Shown in pieces: positions 12,881 to 18,948 of a DNA stretch of 18,948 nucleotides. Every line of letters begins with the position of its first letter. Positions within the stretch are counted from its first letter, which is position 1. Source of the stretch: Nitrosarchaeum sp. (GTDB lineage Archaea > Thermoproteota > Nitrososphaeria > Nitrososphaerales > Nitrosopumilaceae); NCBI GenBank assembly GCA_009697485.1, contig SICY01000004.1:1-18948 (forward strand), in the 5' to 3' direction. Below the pieces are notes generated by a model that saw nothing but the letters and a program-made list of their open reading frames with translations, did no database searches and had not been told where the DNA came from. A program made the translations under genes and the position numbers.

Positions 12881-13143
12881 ATGTAGATCAAGCAAGCAAA
12901 ATCATTTTGAAACCATACATCACTGAAAAAACATTTGCTATGATTGAAAATGAAAGCAAGATTTGTTTTATTGTAGATAAGGCAGCAAGTAAACCACAGA
13001 TAATAGAAGCTGTAGGTGCATTATACAATCAAAAAGCTACCAGTGTAAACACAGCAAGAACAATTTATGGTAAGAAGGCATTTGTCAAGTTTGAAACTAC
13101 AGAAAAAGCCAGAGATTTAGCCACAAAGATAGGAATGCTATAA
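12877..13143 (+). CDS. rpl23: large subunit ribosomal protein uL23
   Basis: uL23 sits at the exit of the peptide tunnel and docks the signal recognition particle and translocon. The 88 residues begin MNVDQASKIILKPYITEKTF, with the family motif of a proline followed by TEK. The middle has FIVDKAASKPQIIEAV and the KATSVNT strand, and the end has AFVKFETTEKARDLA. It starts with an ATGA overlap with uL4. In most archaea uL2 follows; here 44 bases and then uS19 follow. Confidence 0.95.
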   Translation: MNVDQASKIILKPYITEKTFAMIENESKICFIVDKAASKPQIIEAVGALYNQKATSVNTARTIYGKKAFVKFETTEKARDLATKIGML

Positions 13144-13144
13144 T

Positions 13145-13186
13145 ATGGACAATGAAATTTCATCAATACTAACAGAGGAGAAATAA
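13145..13186 (+). other. 13-codon ORF and palindrome in the uL23-uS19 junction
   Basis: The ORF (MDNEISSILTEEK) begins one base after the uL23 stop and ends one base before the uS19 ATG. ATGAAATTTCAT at 13152-13163 is a perfect 12-bp palindrome. GAGGAG near 13175-13180 is the likely Shine-Dalgarno site for uS19 and lies inside this ORF. It may be a leader-type mini-ORF keeping ribosomes moving through the gap, or a scar of uL2 loss; coding status is uncertain. Confidence 0.35.
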
Positions 13187-13187
13187 G

Positions 13188-13583
13188 ATGGTCAAAGAAT
13201 TTCTATATCGTGGATTGCCAAAAGAAGAGCTAGACAACATGTCATTAGAGAAATTATTCCAAATATTCAATTCAAGACAAAGACGATCACTTACTAGAGG
13301 AATTACAGATGATAAGAGAAAGTTGATCGAGGAAATAAAATCTGTAAAAGCAGGAAAACTAAAGAATCCAATAAAGACCCATTCTAGAGATCTAATTATC
13401 CTACCATACATGGTAGGGGTTACAGTAAATGTTTTCTCGGGAAAAGAATTCGCTCCAGTTCTAATAAAAACTGAAATGATTGGTCATTATCTGGGCGAAT
13501 ATGTAATTACAAACAAAAGAGTCTCACATGGTGCACCAGGCGTTGGAGCATCAAGATCCAGTCTCTACGTGCCATTAAAGTGA
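13188..13583 (+). CDS. rps19: small subunit ribosomal protein uS19
   Basis: uS19 is a 30S head protein that contacts 16S rRNA and helps form bridges to the large subunit. The 131 residues are the archaeal type with an N-terminal extension (KEFLYRGLPKEELDNMSLEK, about 3-22, then RQRRSLTRG). The conserved core follows: THSRDLIILPYMVG, the VFSGKEFAPV strand and the closing HYLGEYVITNKRVSHGAPG with a basic end. GAGGAG lies about eight bases upstream. The last codons merge into GTGATT, which probably doubles as the ribosome-binding site for uL22. Confidence 0.96.
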   Translation: MVKEFLYRGLPKEELDNMSLEKLFQIFNSRQRRSLTRGITDDKRKLIEEIKSVKAGKLKNPIKTHSRDLIILPYMVGVTVNVFSGKEFAPVLIKTEMIGHYLGEYVITNKRVSHGAPGVGASRSSLYVPLK

Positions 13584-13588
13584 TTGTT

Positions 13589-14047
13589 ATGGGCAGATTC
13601 AAATACGCATTTCAAAATTTTGATGCAACAAAACATGTACGTTCTTCACTAAGAGAAAAAGACATTTCACACAAACATGCTCGTGAAGTAGCTGTTGCAA
13701 TAAAGGGACTTTCAATTGAAAGAGCACGAGATTACTTGCAAGCAGTAGTCAACAAAGAAAGAGCAATTGCATTTAGAAGATTCAACAATCAAGTTGGACA
13801 CAGATCAGATCCTGGAATGATGTCAGGACGATATCCACAAAAAACAGTCAAAGAATTCATCAAGGTGCTAGACAACTTGGAATCAAATGCAGAATACAAA
13901 GGAATGGATTTAGATAGATTAAGAATTGTAAACGCTACAGTGCACAAAGGAGTTATTGTAAAAAGATTCATTCCAAGAGCAATGGGAAGTGCTACTCCAA
14001 AAAATAATGTATTAACACATGTAGAATTGGTGGCACAGGAGATATAA
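13589..14047 (+). CDS. rpl22: large subunit ribosomal protein uL22
   Basis: uL22 is a 50S protein whose hairpin lines the exit tunnel opposite uL4. The 152 residues from this ATG fit archaeal uL22: KYAFQNFDATKHVRSSLREK, the helix SHKHAREVAVAIKGLSIERA, NQVGHRSDPGMMSGRYPQK and the C-terminal VKRFIPRAMGSATPKNN hairpin. The frame is open from GTG at 13580, but GTGATT there overlaps the uS19 stop, is complementary to the 16S rRNA 3' end and stands three to four bases before this ATG. It is therefore read as the ribosome-binding site, and ATG 13589 as the start. Confidence 0.95.
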   Translation: MGRFKYAFQNFDATKHVRSSLREKDISHKHAREVAVAIKGLSIERARDYLQAVVNKERAIAFRRFNNQVGHRSDPGMMSGRYPQKTVKEFIKVLDNLESNAEYKGMDLDRLRIVNATVHKGVIVKRFIPRAMGSATPKNNVLTHVELVAQEI

Positions 14048-14048
14048 C

Positions 14049-14804
14049 ATGTCAGCAGTAAAAAATGTAATCAAAGACAATTACAACATGATGCTTCTCA
14101 AAGATTACTTAAGAATTGCAATTAAAGATGCAGGGTTTTCACATGCAGAGATTTCAAAAACACCCATGGGAACAAGAGTTGCACTTCATGTAACACGACC
14201 AGGCATAGTTATTGGAAGAAAAGGTTCTGGAATCAGAGAATTAACAGAGAAACTTGCAACAGATTTTAAATTAAAAAATCCACAGATATCAGTAGTAGAA
14301 ATTGAGAAACCAGAACTTTCACCAAGTGTAATGTGTAATAGAATGGCATCACACTTAGAACGTGGTACAGCATTTAGAAGAGCCACCATGTGGACATTAA
14401 AACAAATTATGGAAAACGGTGCAATGGGGGTTCAAATAACAATTTCAGGAAAATTACGAGGGGATCGTTCTGCATTTGAAAAACACACTGCAGGAATTCT
14501 ACCAAGAGCCGGGCATCATGCCGAAGTAATTGTAGATGAGGATATTGCGCATGTAAAAACTGCAATGGGATTAATTGGAATTAGAATAAGAATTGCAAGA
14601 AATGAAAAATACATTCCAGAATTTGAATTAAGAACTCAAAAACCAAAGAAAGCAAAACAAGTCAAAGATGTAGACACTGGAAAGATGCGAGATGAAACAG
14701 AAGTAGAACGTAAAGCACGAACAGAGTCTGAACAAATTGCAATAGAAGAAGAAAAAATGAAAGAACTTGAAACACTAGAAGAAGAAGAGGCGAAGTTATT
14801 GTAA
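14049..14804 (+). CDS. rps3: small subunit ribosomal protein uS3
   Basis: uS3 is a 30S head protein at the mRNA entry channel with helicase-related function. The N-terminal type II KH domain has the expected loop IGRKGSGIREL (55-65) after VALHVTRPGIV. The C-terminal domain shows AFRRATMWTLKQIMENGAMGV, SGKLRGDRS and the final LIGIRIRIARNEKY. A long charged tail follows (about 200-251), rich in Glu and Lys and ending EEEEAKLL, giving 251 residues, longer than bacterial uS3. The gene starts one base after the uL22 stop and overlaps uL29 by one (TAATG). Confidence 0.96.
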   Translation: MSAVKNVIKDNYNMMLLKDYLRIAIKDAGFSHAEISKTPMGTRVALHVTRPGIVIGRKGSGIRELTEKLATDFKLKNPQISVVEIEKPELSPSVMCNRMASHLERGTAFRRATMWTLKQIMENGAMGVQITISGKLRGDRSAFEKHTAGILPRAGHHAEVIVDEDIAHVKTAMGLIGIRIRIARNEKYIPEFELRTQKPKKAKQVKDVDTGKMRDETEVERKARTESEQIAIEEEKMKELETLEEEEAKLL

Positions 14805-15007
14805 TGACACGACTAAGTATGAAAACAATAAGGGAATTAAATGAAAAAGATCTGAAAAGCAAAATTCAAGAAACCCGAGGTGAGCTTGCAAAATTAAGGG
14901 TAGATGGTTCAAAAGGCACATTAAGAAAAGAAAGTGGAAAGCTAAAACCTCTCAGACATGATATTGCAAGAATGATGACCAGATTAAACGAGATGAAGAC
15001 AAAATGA
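14804..15007 (+). CDS. rpl29: large subunit ribosomal protein uL29
   Basis: uL29 is a small two-helix 50S protein near the tunnel exit, next to uL23. The 67 residues have the usual pattern: SMKTIRELNEKDLKSKI, helix-forming ETRGELAKLRVDG, then LKPLRHDIARMMTRLNE. The start overlaps the uS3 stop (TAATG) and the end overlaps the RNase P gene (ATGA). The translation-initiation gene SUI1/eIF1, which sits here in several euryarchaea, is absent. Confidence 0.95.
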   Translation: MTRLSMKTIRELNEKDLKSKIQETRGELAKLRVDGSKGTLRKESGKLKPLRHDIARMMTRLNEMKTK

Positions 15008-15270
15008 TTACTGCAGATAACATTACATCACATGAATTAATTGGATTACACACAGAAATTGTAGAGTCGTCAAATCCACAAATCATAGGATTAAATGGAA
15101 CAATAATAGATGAAACAAAATCAATGATCACCATCAATACCGTAAATGGAACAAAAATGATTTCAAAATCAAATAACAGTTGGAAATTCTTAATCGATAA
15201 CAAAGACATTGTTTTAAACGGTTCAAAAATTGCAAAAAGACCATTTGACAGAATAGGAGCAAAGGCATGA
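15004..15270 (+). CDS. rnp1: ribonuclease P protein component 1 (Rpp29/POP4 homologue)
   Basis: Rpp29 binds the specificity side of archaeal RNase P RNA with Rpp21 and helps mature tRNA 5' ends. The 88 residues form the Sm-like barrel of the family: ELIGLHTEIVESSNPQIIGLN, GTIIDETKSMITI, and a final SKIAKRPFDRIGAK that matches the conserved Rpp29 end. Placement between uL29 and uS17 is the standard archaeal position and supports the call. The protein is short, without the N-terminal extension of eukaryotic Rpp29. ATGA overlaps on both sides couple its translation to its neighbours. Confidence 0.93.
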   Translation: MITADNITSHELIGLHTEIVESSNPQIIGLNGTIIDETKSMITINTVNGTKMISKSNNSWKFLIDNKDIVLNGSKIAKRPFDRIGAKA

Positions 15271-15590
15271 CACTAAACATTGGATTAAAAGTAAAAGCAC
15301 CAAGCAGAGAATGCACAGATGCACATTGCCCATTTCACGGTAAATTATCAGTACGAGGAAAGTTGTTTGACGGTAAAGTTACAAGCAACAAAGCAAAGCA
15401 AACAATTACACTACAAAAAGAATCACCAATCTACTATATGAAATTCAAAAGATATGCAAGAAGTAAAAATACAATTCATGCTCATGTGCCTGAATGTATA
15501 GACGTTGAAACAGGCGATCATGTATTGACTGCAGAATGCAGACCAATATCAAAATCAGTGTCATATGTTGTTGTGGAGGTTAAAGCCTAA
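15267..15590 (+). CDS. rps17: small subunit ribosomal protein uS17
   Basis: uS17 is an OB-fold 30S protein that binds 16S rRNA early in assembly. The 107 residues show the archaeal form: KAPSRECTDAHCPFHGKLSV (about 9-28) with two cysteines, RGKLFDGKV, then IYYMKFKRYARSKNTIHAHVP and a closing DHVLTAECRPISKS. The start overlaps Rpp29 by four bases and the stop overlaps uL14 by one. Confidence 0.96.
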   Translation: MTLNIGLKVKAPSRECTDAHCPFHGKLSVRGKLFDGKVTSNKAKQTITLQKESPIYYMKFKRYARSKNTIHAHVPECIDVETGDHVLTAECRPISKSVSYVVVEVKA

Positions 15591-16012
15591 TGGCAAAACA
15601 GGCAGGAAAAGGAGTAGCAGAATTCCGTCCTTATGTAACAAGAGCAATTCCTATTGGTGCACGAGTAGTATGTGCAGATAATACAGGTGCAAAAATTTTA
15701 GAAATAGTAATGGTACAAAGACACAAAACCAGACATGCACAATTAGCAGCTGCCGCAGTTGGAGATTTTTGTAATGTAGTTGTGAAAAAAGGTCCTGCTG
15801 AATTAAGAAAACAGGTGTATGGTGCAGTGATAATTAGACAAAAATATGCAGTTCGTAGATTAAATGGTGTAAGAGTATGCTTTGAAGACAATGCAGCAGT
15901 TTTGATAACTCCAGAAGGAGAAGTAAAAGGAACTGACATTAAAGGACCAGTTGCAGCAGAAGCTTCAGAAAAATGGCCAAGAGTAGCTAATTTGGCATCA
16001 ATGGTGGTATAA
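15590..16012 (+). CDS. rpl14: large subunit ribosomal protein uL14
   Basis: uL14 lies at the subunit interface, forms an intersubunit bridge and is near the factor-binding region. The 140 residues include GARVVCADNTGAKILEIV (about 22-39), GDFCNVVVKKG, VIIRQKYAVRR, NGVRVCFEDNAAVLI and EVKGTDIKGPVA, all family blocks in the normal order. An N-terminal extension (AKQAGKGVAEFRPYVTR) is as in archaeal uL14. It starts with a TAATG overlap and is followed one base after its stop by uL24. Confidence 0.97.
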   Translation: MAKQAGKGVAEFRPYVTRAIPIGARVVCADNTGAKILEIVMVQRHKTRHAQLAAAAVGDFCNVVVKKGPAELRKQVYGAVIIRQKYAVRRLNGVRVCFEDNAAVLITPEGEVKGTDIKGPVAAEASEKWPRVANLASMVV

Positions 16013-16013
16013 A

Positions 16014-16466
16014 ATGAAACCAACAAAAATGCGCAATAAGTTGATTTATCGTGCAACATTTCATACACGAAGTAAGCAACTAGGCAGTCAATTATCAGAA
16101 GATCTTCGTAAAAAATATGGTAAAAAAAGTGTAAGAGTTATCGAAGGGGATAGCATAAAAATTGTAAGAGGAGAATTCAAAGGAGTGGATGGTAAAATAT
16201 CAAAAGTATCAACAAAGAAAAACAGTGTTGCAGTAGAAGGAGTAAAAAAAGAAAAGACAAAAGGTGATAAATTTGATGTGTATATTCATACCTCAAATCT
16301 TCTAGTTACAGGCTTGAATACAGAGGATAAATGGAGAATTGCAAAACTTGAAGGAAAAAAACCAAGTGAAAAACCAAAAGTAGTCATAGAAAAAACAACA
16401 AAGAAAGAAAACACAACTAAAGAAACAAAAGTAACAAAGACTCAAAAAAAGGAAGTTGAAAAATAA
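16014..16466 (+). CDS. rpl24: large subunit ribosomal protein uL24 with lysine-rich tail
   Basis: uL24 initiates 50S assembly and sits near the tunnel exit. The N-terminal part is archaeal type (KLIYRATFHTRSKQLGSQLS), followed by the KOW motif (VRVIEGDSIKIVRGEFKGVDG, about 41-61, split across the turn) and HTSNLLVTGLN. From about residue 113 the protein carries a low-complexity tail rich in Lys, Glu and Thr, ending KKEVEK. This tail brings the total to 150 residues, longer than many archaeal uL24 proteins, and is likely disordered. The stop overlaps eS4 by one base. Confidence 0.95.
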   Translation: MKPTKMRNKLIYRATFHTRSKQLGSQLSEDLRKKYGKKSVRVIEGDSIKIVRGEFKGVDGKISKVSTKKNSVAVEGVKKEKTKGDKFDVYIHTSNLLVTGLNTEDKWRIAKLEGKKPSEKPKVVIEKTTKKENTTKETKVTKTQKKEVEK

Positions 16467-17182
16467 TGGTAAGCATCTCTGGAAGTAAGAAACTCAAAAG
16501 ACAAATGGCCCCACAATTTTGGGGAATTGGAAGAAAAGAGAAAAGATTTGTAATTACAGTTAGACCAGGTCCACACAAAAAAGAGTATTCTGTACCAACT
16601 GCAGTATTTCTCAGAGATGTACTAAAAATTGTAACTACTTTAAGGGAAGCAAAGGCTGTAATCTATACAGGCAAAGTCAAAATTGACGGGGTTGTCAGAA
16701 AATCACTTCACCATGCAATTGGATTGATGGATGTCGTAGAATTAGAAAACGTTCCAGAAATATATCGCCTCGTCCCAATGGAAGGAAAATTACTAAAACC
16801 ATTACAAATTAAAGAGTCAGAGAAAGCAAAAAAATTAGTTAGAGTTACAAGTAAAACAACTATCAACAAAGGTAAAATGCAAATAGGATTCCATGATGGT
16901 CGTTCAACAATTTCAGATACCAAAGTAAATGTCGGAGATACATGTTTAATACAAATTCCAGATCAAAAAATTCTTGAAGTTATAAAATTAGAAAAGGATT
17001 CACACGTTTTGGTAACTCGTGGAATTAACGCAGGACAAATCGGTAAAATTGAATCAATAGAAGAGGGAACTTTTATTCTACCTAGACGAGCAGTTTTAAT
17101 TTTAGGGGAGAGAAAAATCGAAATCCCAACAGACATCATAATGGTAATAGGAAAAAAGGAGCCTATAATTCAAATAAAGTGA
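16466..17182 (+). CDS. rps4e: small subunit ribosomal protein eS4
   Basis: eS4 is an archaeal/eukaryotic 30S protein. The N-terminus (GSKKLKRQMAPQFWGIGRKE) is typical. An S4-type RNA-binding domain covers about 44-103 (TAVFLRDVLKIVTTLREAKA, then GKVKIDGVVRKS), followed by the central domain (KGKMQIGFHDGRSTI) and a C-terminal KOW motif (HVLVTRGINAGQIGKIESI, about 170-190). The length of 238 residues fits. Its final TGA lies inside GTGATC, which is followed by the uL5 ATG. Confidence 0.95.
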   Translation: MVSISGSKKLKRQMAPQFWGIGRKEKRFVITVRPGPHKKEYSVPTAVFLRDVLKIVTTLREAKAVIYTGKVKIDGVVRKSLHHAIGLMDVVELENVPEIYRLVPMEGKLLKPLQIKESEKAKKLVRVTSKTTINKGKMQIGFHDGRSTISDTKVNVGDTCLIQIPDQKILEVIKLEKDSHVLVTRGINAGQIGKIESIEEGTFILPRRAVLILGERKIEIPTDIIMVIGKKEPIIQIK

Positions 17183-17186
17183 TCAT

Positions 17187-17708
17187 ATGTCTCAATTAAC
17201 ACAATCCCCAATGAAAAAAATATCTTTAGAGAAAGTTGTTCTAAATATGGGACTAGGAAAATCAGGAGATATTATACAAGTAGCAAAAAAAGCACTAGAT
17301 CACATTTCAGGTAAAAAATCATGTGCACGTGACGCAAAAGAAACACAGAGAGAATGGGGAGTAAGACAAGGAGAACCAATAGGTGTTGCAGTGACAGTTA
17401 GAGGAAAAGAGGCACGTGAGTTACTCAAAAGATTACTTGAATCAAAGGGAAATCAGATCAACGGAAAATCTTTTGATAATTTTGGAAATTTGTCATTTGG
17501 AATTAAAGAACACATAGATATTCCAGGTGTAAAATATGATCCGCAAGTAGGAATTTTAGGTCTTGGAATTTCAGTAACACTAACTAGACCAGGATATGGG
17601 ATTAGAAAAAGAAGTAAACATAAAGCAAGTGTTGGAAAATCACATACAATAAAAAACCAAGAAGCAAAAGATTATCTAGCTAAGGAATTTGGAGTGACGA
17701 TAGTATAA
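17187..17708 (+). CDS. rpl5: large subunit ribosomal protein uL5
   Basis: uL5 binds 5S rRNA in the central protuberance and contacts the P-site tRNA. The 173 residues show PMKKISLEKVVLNMGLGKSG near the start, ARDAKETQREWGVRQGEPIGVAV, FGNLSFGIKEHIDIPGVKYD and GLGISVTLTRPGYGIRKR, matching archaeal uL5. GTGATCAT immediately before the ATG is complementary to the 16S rRNA 3' end and contains the eS4 stop codon. The stop overlaps uS14 (TAATG). Confidence 0.96.
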   Translation: MSQLTQSPMKKISLEKVVLNMGLGKSGDIIQVAKKALDHISGKKSCARDAKETQREWGVRQGEPIGVAVTVRGKEARELLKRLLESKGNQINGKSFDNFGNLSFGIKEHIDIPGVKYDPQVGILGLGISVTLTRPGYGIRKRSKHKASVGKSHTIKNQEAKDYLAKEFGVTIV

Positions 17709-17887
17709 TGGCAAAAGATAGATCATATGAAGCTACAGGTAGAAAGAAACATGATTTTGGTAGAGGTTCCAAATGGTGTAAAAGATGTGGCGACTATACA
17801 GCTGTAATTCAAAAATATGATCTAATGATTTGCAGACGATGTTTCAGAGAAGTAGCAACATCTTTAGGGTTTAGGAAGAATATGTGA
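17708..17887 (+). CDS. rps14: small subunit ribosomal protein uS14, zinc-binding form
   Basis: This 59-residue gene, easily missed by length cut-offs, fills the gap between uL5 and uS8. It has the archaeal zinc-type uS14 pattern: DFGRGSKWCKRCGD (16-29) and MICRRCFREVATSLGF (40-55). The four cysteines C24, C27, C42 and C45 form one zinc site. uS14 binds 16S rRNA in the head of the 30S subunit. The start overlaps the uL5 stop by one base, and its TGA at 17885-17887 is inside the GTGATT that precedes uS8. Confidence 0.95.
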   Translation: MAKDRSYEATGRKKHDFGRGSKWCKRCGDYTAVIQKYDLMICRRCFREVATSLGFRKNM

Positions 17888-17892
17888 TTATC

Positions 17893-18285
17893 ATGCCGGC
17901 ACAGAATGTTTTAGCAAATCTATTTGTCACATTATACAATAATGAAGCCAGAAGAAAAAGTGAGTGTATTGTTCTTCCAACTTCAAAATTAGGTATTGAG
18001 GTTCTAAAAACACTTCAAAAAGATGGGTACATTGGGGAATTTGAGCACATAGACGATAAAAGAGGTGGGAAATTCAAAATAAGATTATTAGCAAAAATTA
18101 CAAAATGCGGCGCAATTTCACCAAGATTTAAAGTAAAAAATGAAGAGTATAATGATTGGGAGCAGCAATATCTGCCAGCATATAACCGTGGAATGCTGTT
18201 AGTAACAACAAACCAAGGTGTTATGTCACATCATGAAGCTGTAAACAAAGGATTGGGAGGATTTTTGATAGGATATGTCTACTGA
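17893..18285 (+). CDS. rps8: small subunit ribosomal protein uS8
   Basis: uS8 is a primary 16S rRNA-binding protein of the 30S platform. From this ATG the protein has 130 residues, the normal archaeal length, starting MPAQNVLANLFVTLYNNEAR. ECIVLPTSKLGIEVLKTLQK, YIGEFEHIDDKRGGKF and the closing VMSHHEAVNKGLGGFLIGYVY are characteristic. A GTG at 17884 is in frame, but it belongs to GTGATT, which also carries the uS14 stop and reads better as a ribosome-binding site; archaeal uS8 normally begins as here. uL6 starts 11 bases before this stop. Confidence 0.95.
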   Translation: MPAQNVLANLFVTLYNNEARRKSECIVLPTSKLGIEVLKTLQKDGYIGEFEHIDDKRGGKFKIRLLAKITKCGAISPRFKVKNEEYNDWEQQYLPAYNRGMLLVTTNQGVMSHHEAVNKGLGGFLIGYVY

Positions 18286-18832
18286 GCAAATTGAAAAATT
18301 CCAAGAGATAGTGGAAATTCCTAAAGGAGTAAATGTCACGTTAAAAAAACGTATGCTGCATTTTCAAGGTCCATTGGGTAAAACATACAAAAATTTCAGA
18401 TACATACCAGTCAACATAGAAGTCAAAGATGGAAAAATAATACTCAAATCACAGGGCTATAGAAAAAGAGACTATTCAATACTGCACACCGCAAGATCAA
18501 TTATCAGAAATATTTGTGAAGGTCTAATTACAGGATATACAATTAAAATGAAAATAGTATTTGCACACTTTCCAATTACGGTAAAGGTTCAAGACAAGAC
18601 TATTTTGATTGAAAATTTCCAGGGTGAGAGAGCAGCAAGAGTTACAAGAATCATTGGAAATACCAAAGTAGTTCCAAAAGGCGAGGATGTGATTTTAACA
18701 GGTGAAGTTTGGAATGACATCACACAAACTGCAGCGAATATAGAACTACACAGTAAAGTAAAAGATAAAGATCATAGAGTTTTCTTAGACGGGGTATATG
18801 TCTACGAAAAGAAAAAAGGATTAGACAAATAA
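18275..18832 (+). CDS. rpl6: large subunit ribosomal protein uL6
   Basis: uL6 lies near the factor-binding site of the 50S subunit. The 185 residues contain EIPKGVNVTLKKRMLHFQGP (about 14-33) and LGKTYKNF of the first repeat, GFITGY-like GLITGYTIKMKIVFAHFPI, then IENFQGERAARVTRIIGNTK and GEDVILTGEVWNDITQTAAN of the second repeat. The ATG lies within the end of uS8, an 11-base overlap in another frame. It is the last ribosomal protein gene seen here. Confidence 0.96.
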   Translation: MSTEQIEKFQEIVEIPKGVNVTLKKRMLHFQGPLGKTYKNFRYIPVNIEVKDGKIILKSQGYRKRDYSILHTARSIIRNICEGLITGYTIKMKIVFAHFPITVKVQDKTILIENFQGERAARVTRIIGNTKVVPKGEDVILTGEVWNDITQTAANIELHSKVKDKDHRVFLDGVYVYEKKKGLDK

Positions 18833-18833
18833 C

Positions 18834-18848
18834 ATTTTTTAATTTTTG
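18834..18848 (+). terminator. T-rich stretch after uL6
   Basis: TTTTTTAATTTTT begins within five bases of the uL6 stop. It fits a hairpin-free archaeal terminator closing or attenuating the ribosomal operon. The same T-rich DNA is only about 15-20 bases before the next ATG, so it could also act as part of a promoter. Confidence 0.45.
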
Positions 18849-18858
18849 ATCATACCAT

Positions 18859-18948
18859 ATGACCCTTGATCCTGAATTTTCAAAACAAACATTAACTCTT
18901 ATTGAACAGACATTGGAATTATACAAGAGTGTTGGTGCATCACCCAGA
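18859..18948 (+). CDS. 5' end of an unidentified gene (partial)
   Basis: ATG at 18859 opens a frame that is still open at the window edge, 30 codons long: MTLDPEFSKQTLTLIEQT, then LELYKSVGASPR. The sequence is helix-like and does not resemble the N-terminus of eL32, which commonly follows uL6 in archaea, or of eL19 or uL18. TTGATCAT just upstream contains GATCAT, the same ribosome-binding-like string seen before uL5 and the DipZ-like gene. The product cannot be assigned from this fragment. Confidence 0.5.
   Translation, partial: MTLDPEFSKQTLTLIEQTLELYKSVGASPR

Noticed and set aside
1..18948. CRISPR array, insertion sequence or prophage
   Set aside because: No spaced direct repeats, transposase motifs, terminal inverted repeats or phage genes were seen anywhere.

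Overview
The window is archaeal and AT-rich, and fits a marine ammonia-oxidising thaumarchaeon (Nitrososphaerota, Nitrosopumilus-like). The evidence is archaeal-type ribosomal proteins with eS4 and RNase P Rpp29 in the operon, a 20S proteasome alpha subunit, an ESCRT-III/CdvB protein, a DUF371 protein, frequent TTG starts, and TATA-like boxes about 25 bases before start codons, which suggests leaderless mRNAs. This assignment is inference from gene content and style; no search was run.

Layout. 1-911 is a gene-poor margin. It holds the 3' end of an unrecognised gene, two overlapping tiny CxxC/CxxC proteins, and a small ORF interrupted at a seven-A run. 912-4971 carries bioA, bioB and bioF for biotin synthesis, without bioD, with a possible 40-residue antisense gene between bioB and bioF. 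5167-7224 holds a one-helix mini-protein divergent from ccdA and a DipZ-like thioredoxin gene, an exported disulfide-exchange pair. 7305-7973 is a CdvB-type ESCRT-III protein. It faces a minus-strand group: a basic unknown protein, a one-helix mini-protein and a DUF371 protein.

9278-10860 carries psmA and a SPOUT RNA methyltransferase, followed by a third one-helix mini-protein. From 11076 to 18832 runs a dense ribosomal protein operon: uL3, uL4, uL23, uS19, uL22, uS3, uL29, Rpp29, uS17, uL14, uL24, eS4, uL5, uS14, uS8, uL6. Junctions mostly overlap (TAATG or ATGA) or place the stop codon inside a GTGAT Shine-Dalgarno-like sequence. uL2, normally between uL23 and uS19 in archaea, is absent. 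A T-rich stretch after uL6 precedes the start of an unidentified gene instead of the usual eL32.

The main points of interest are the mini-genes that are easy to miss, the frameshift-like site at 661-667, the split DipZ pair, the GTTAACC-type repeats upstream of cdvB and the uL3 operon, and the rebuilt uL23/uS19 junction with a 13-codon ORF and a 12-bp palindrome.
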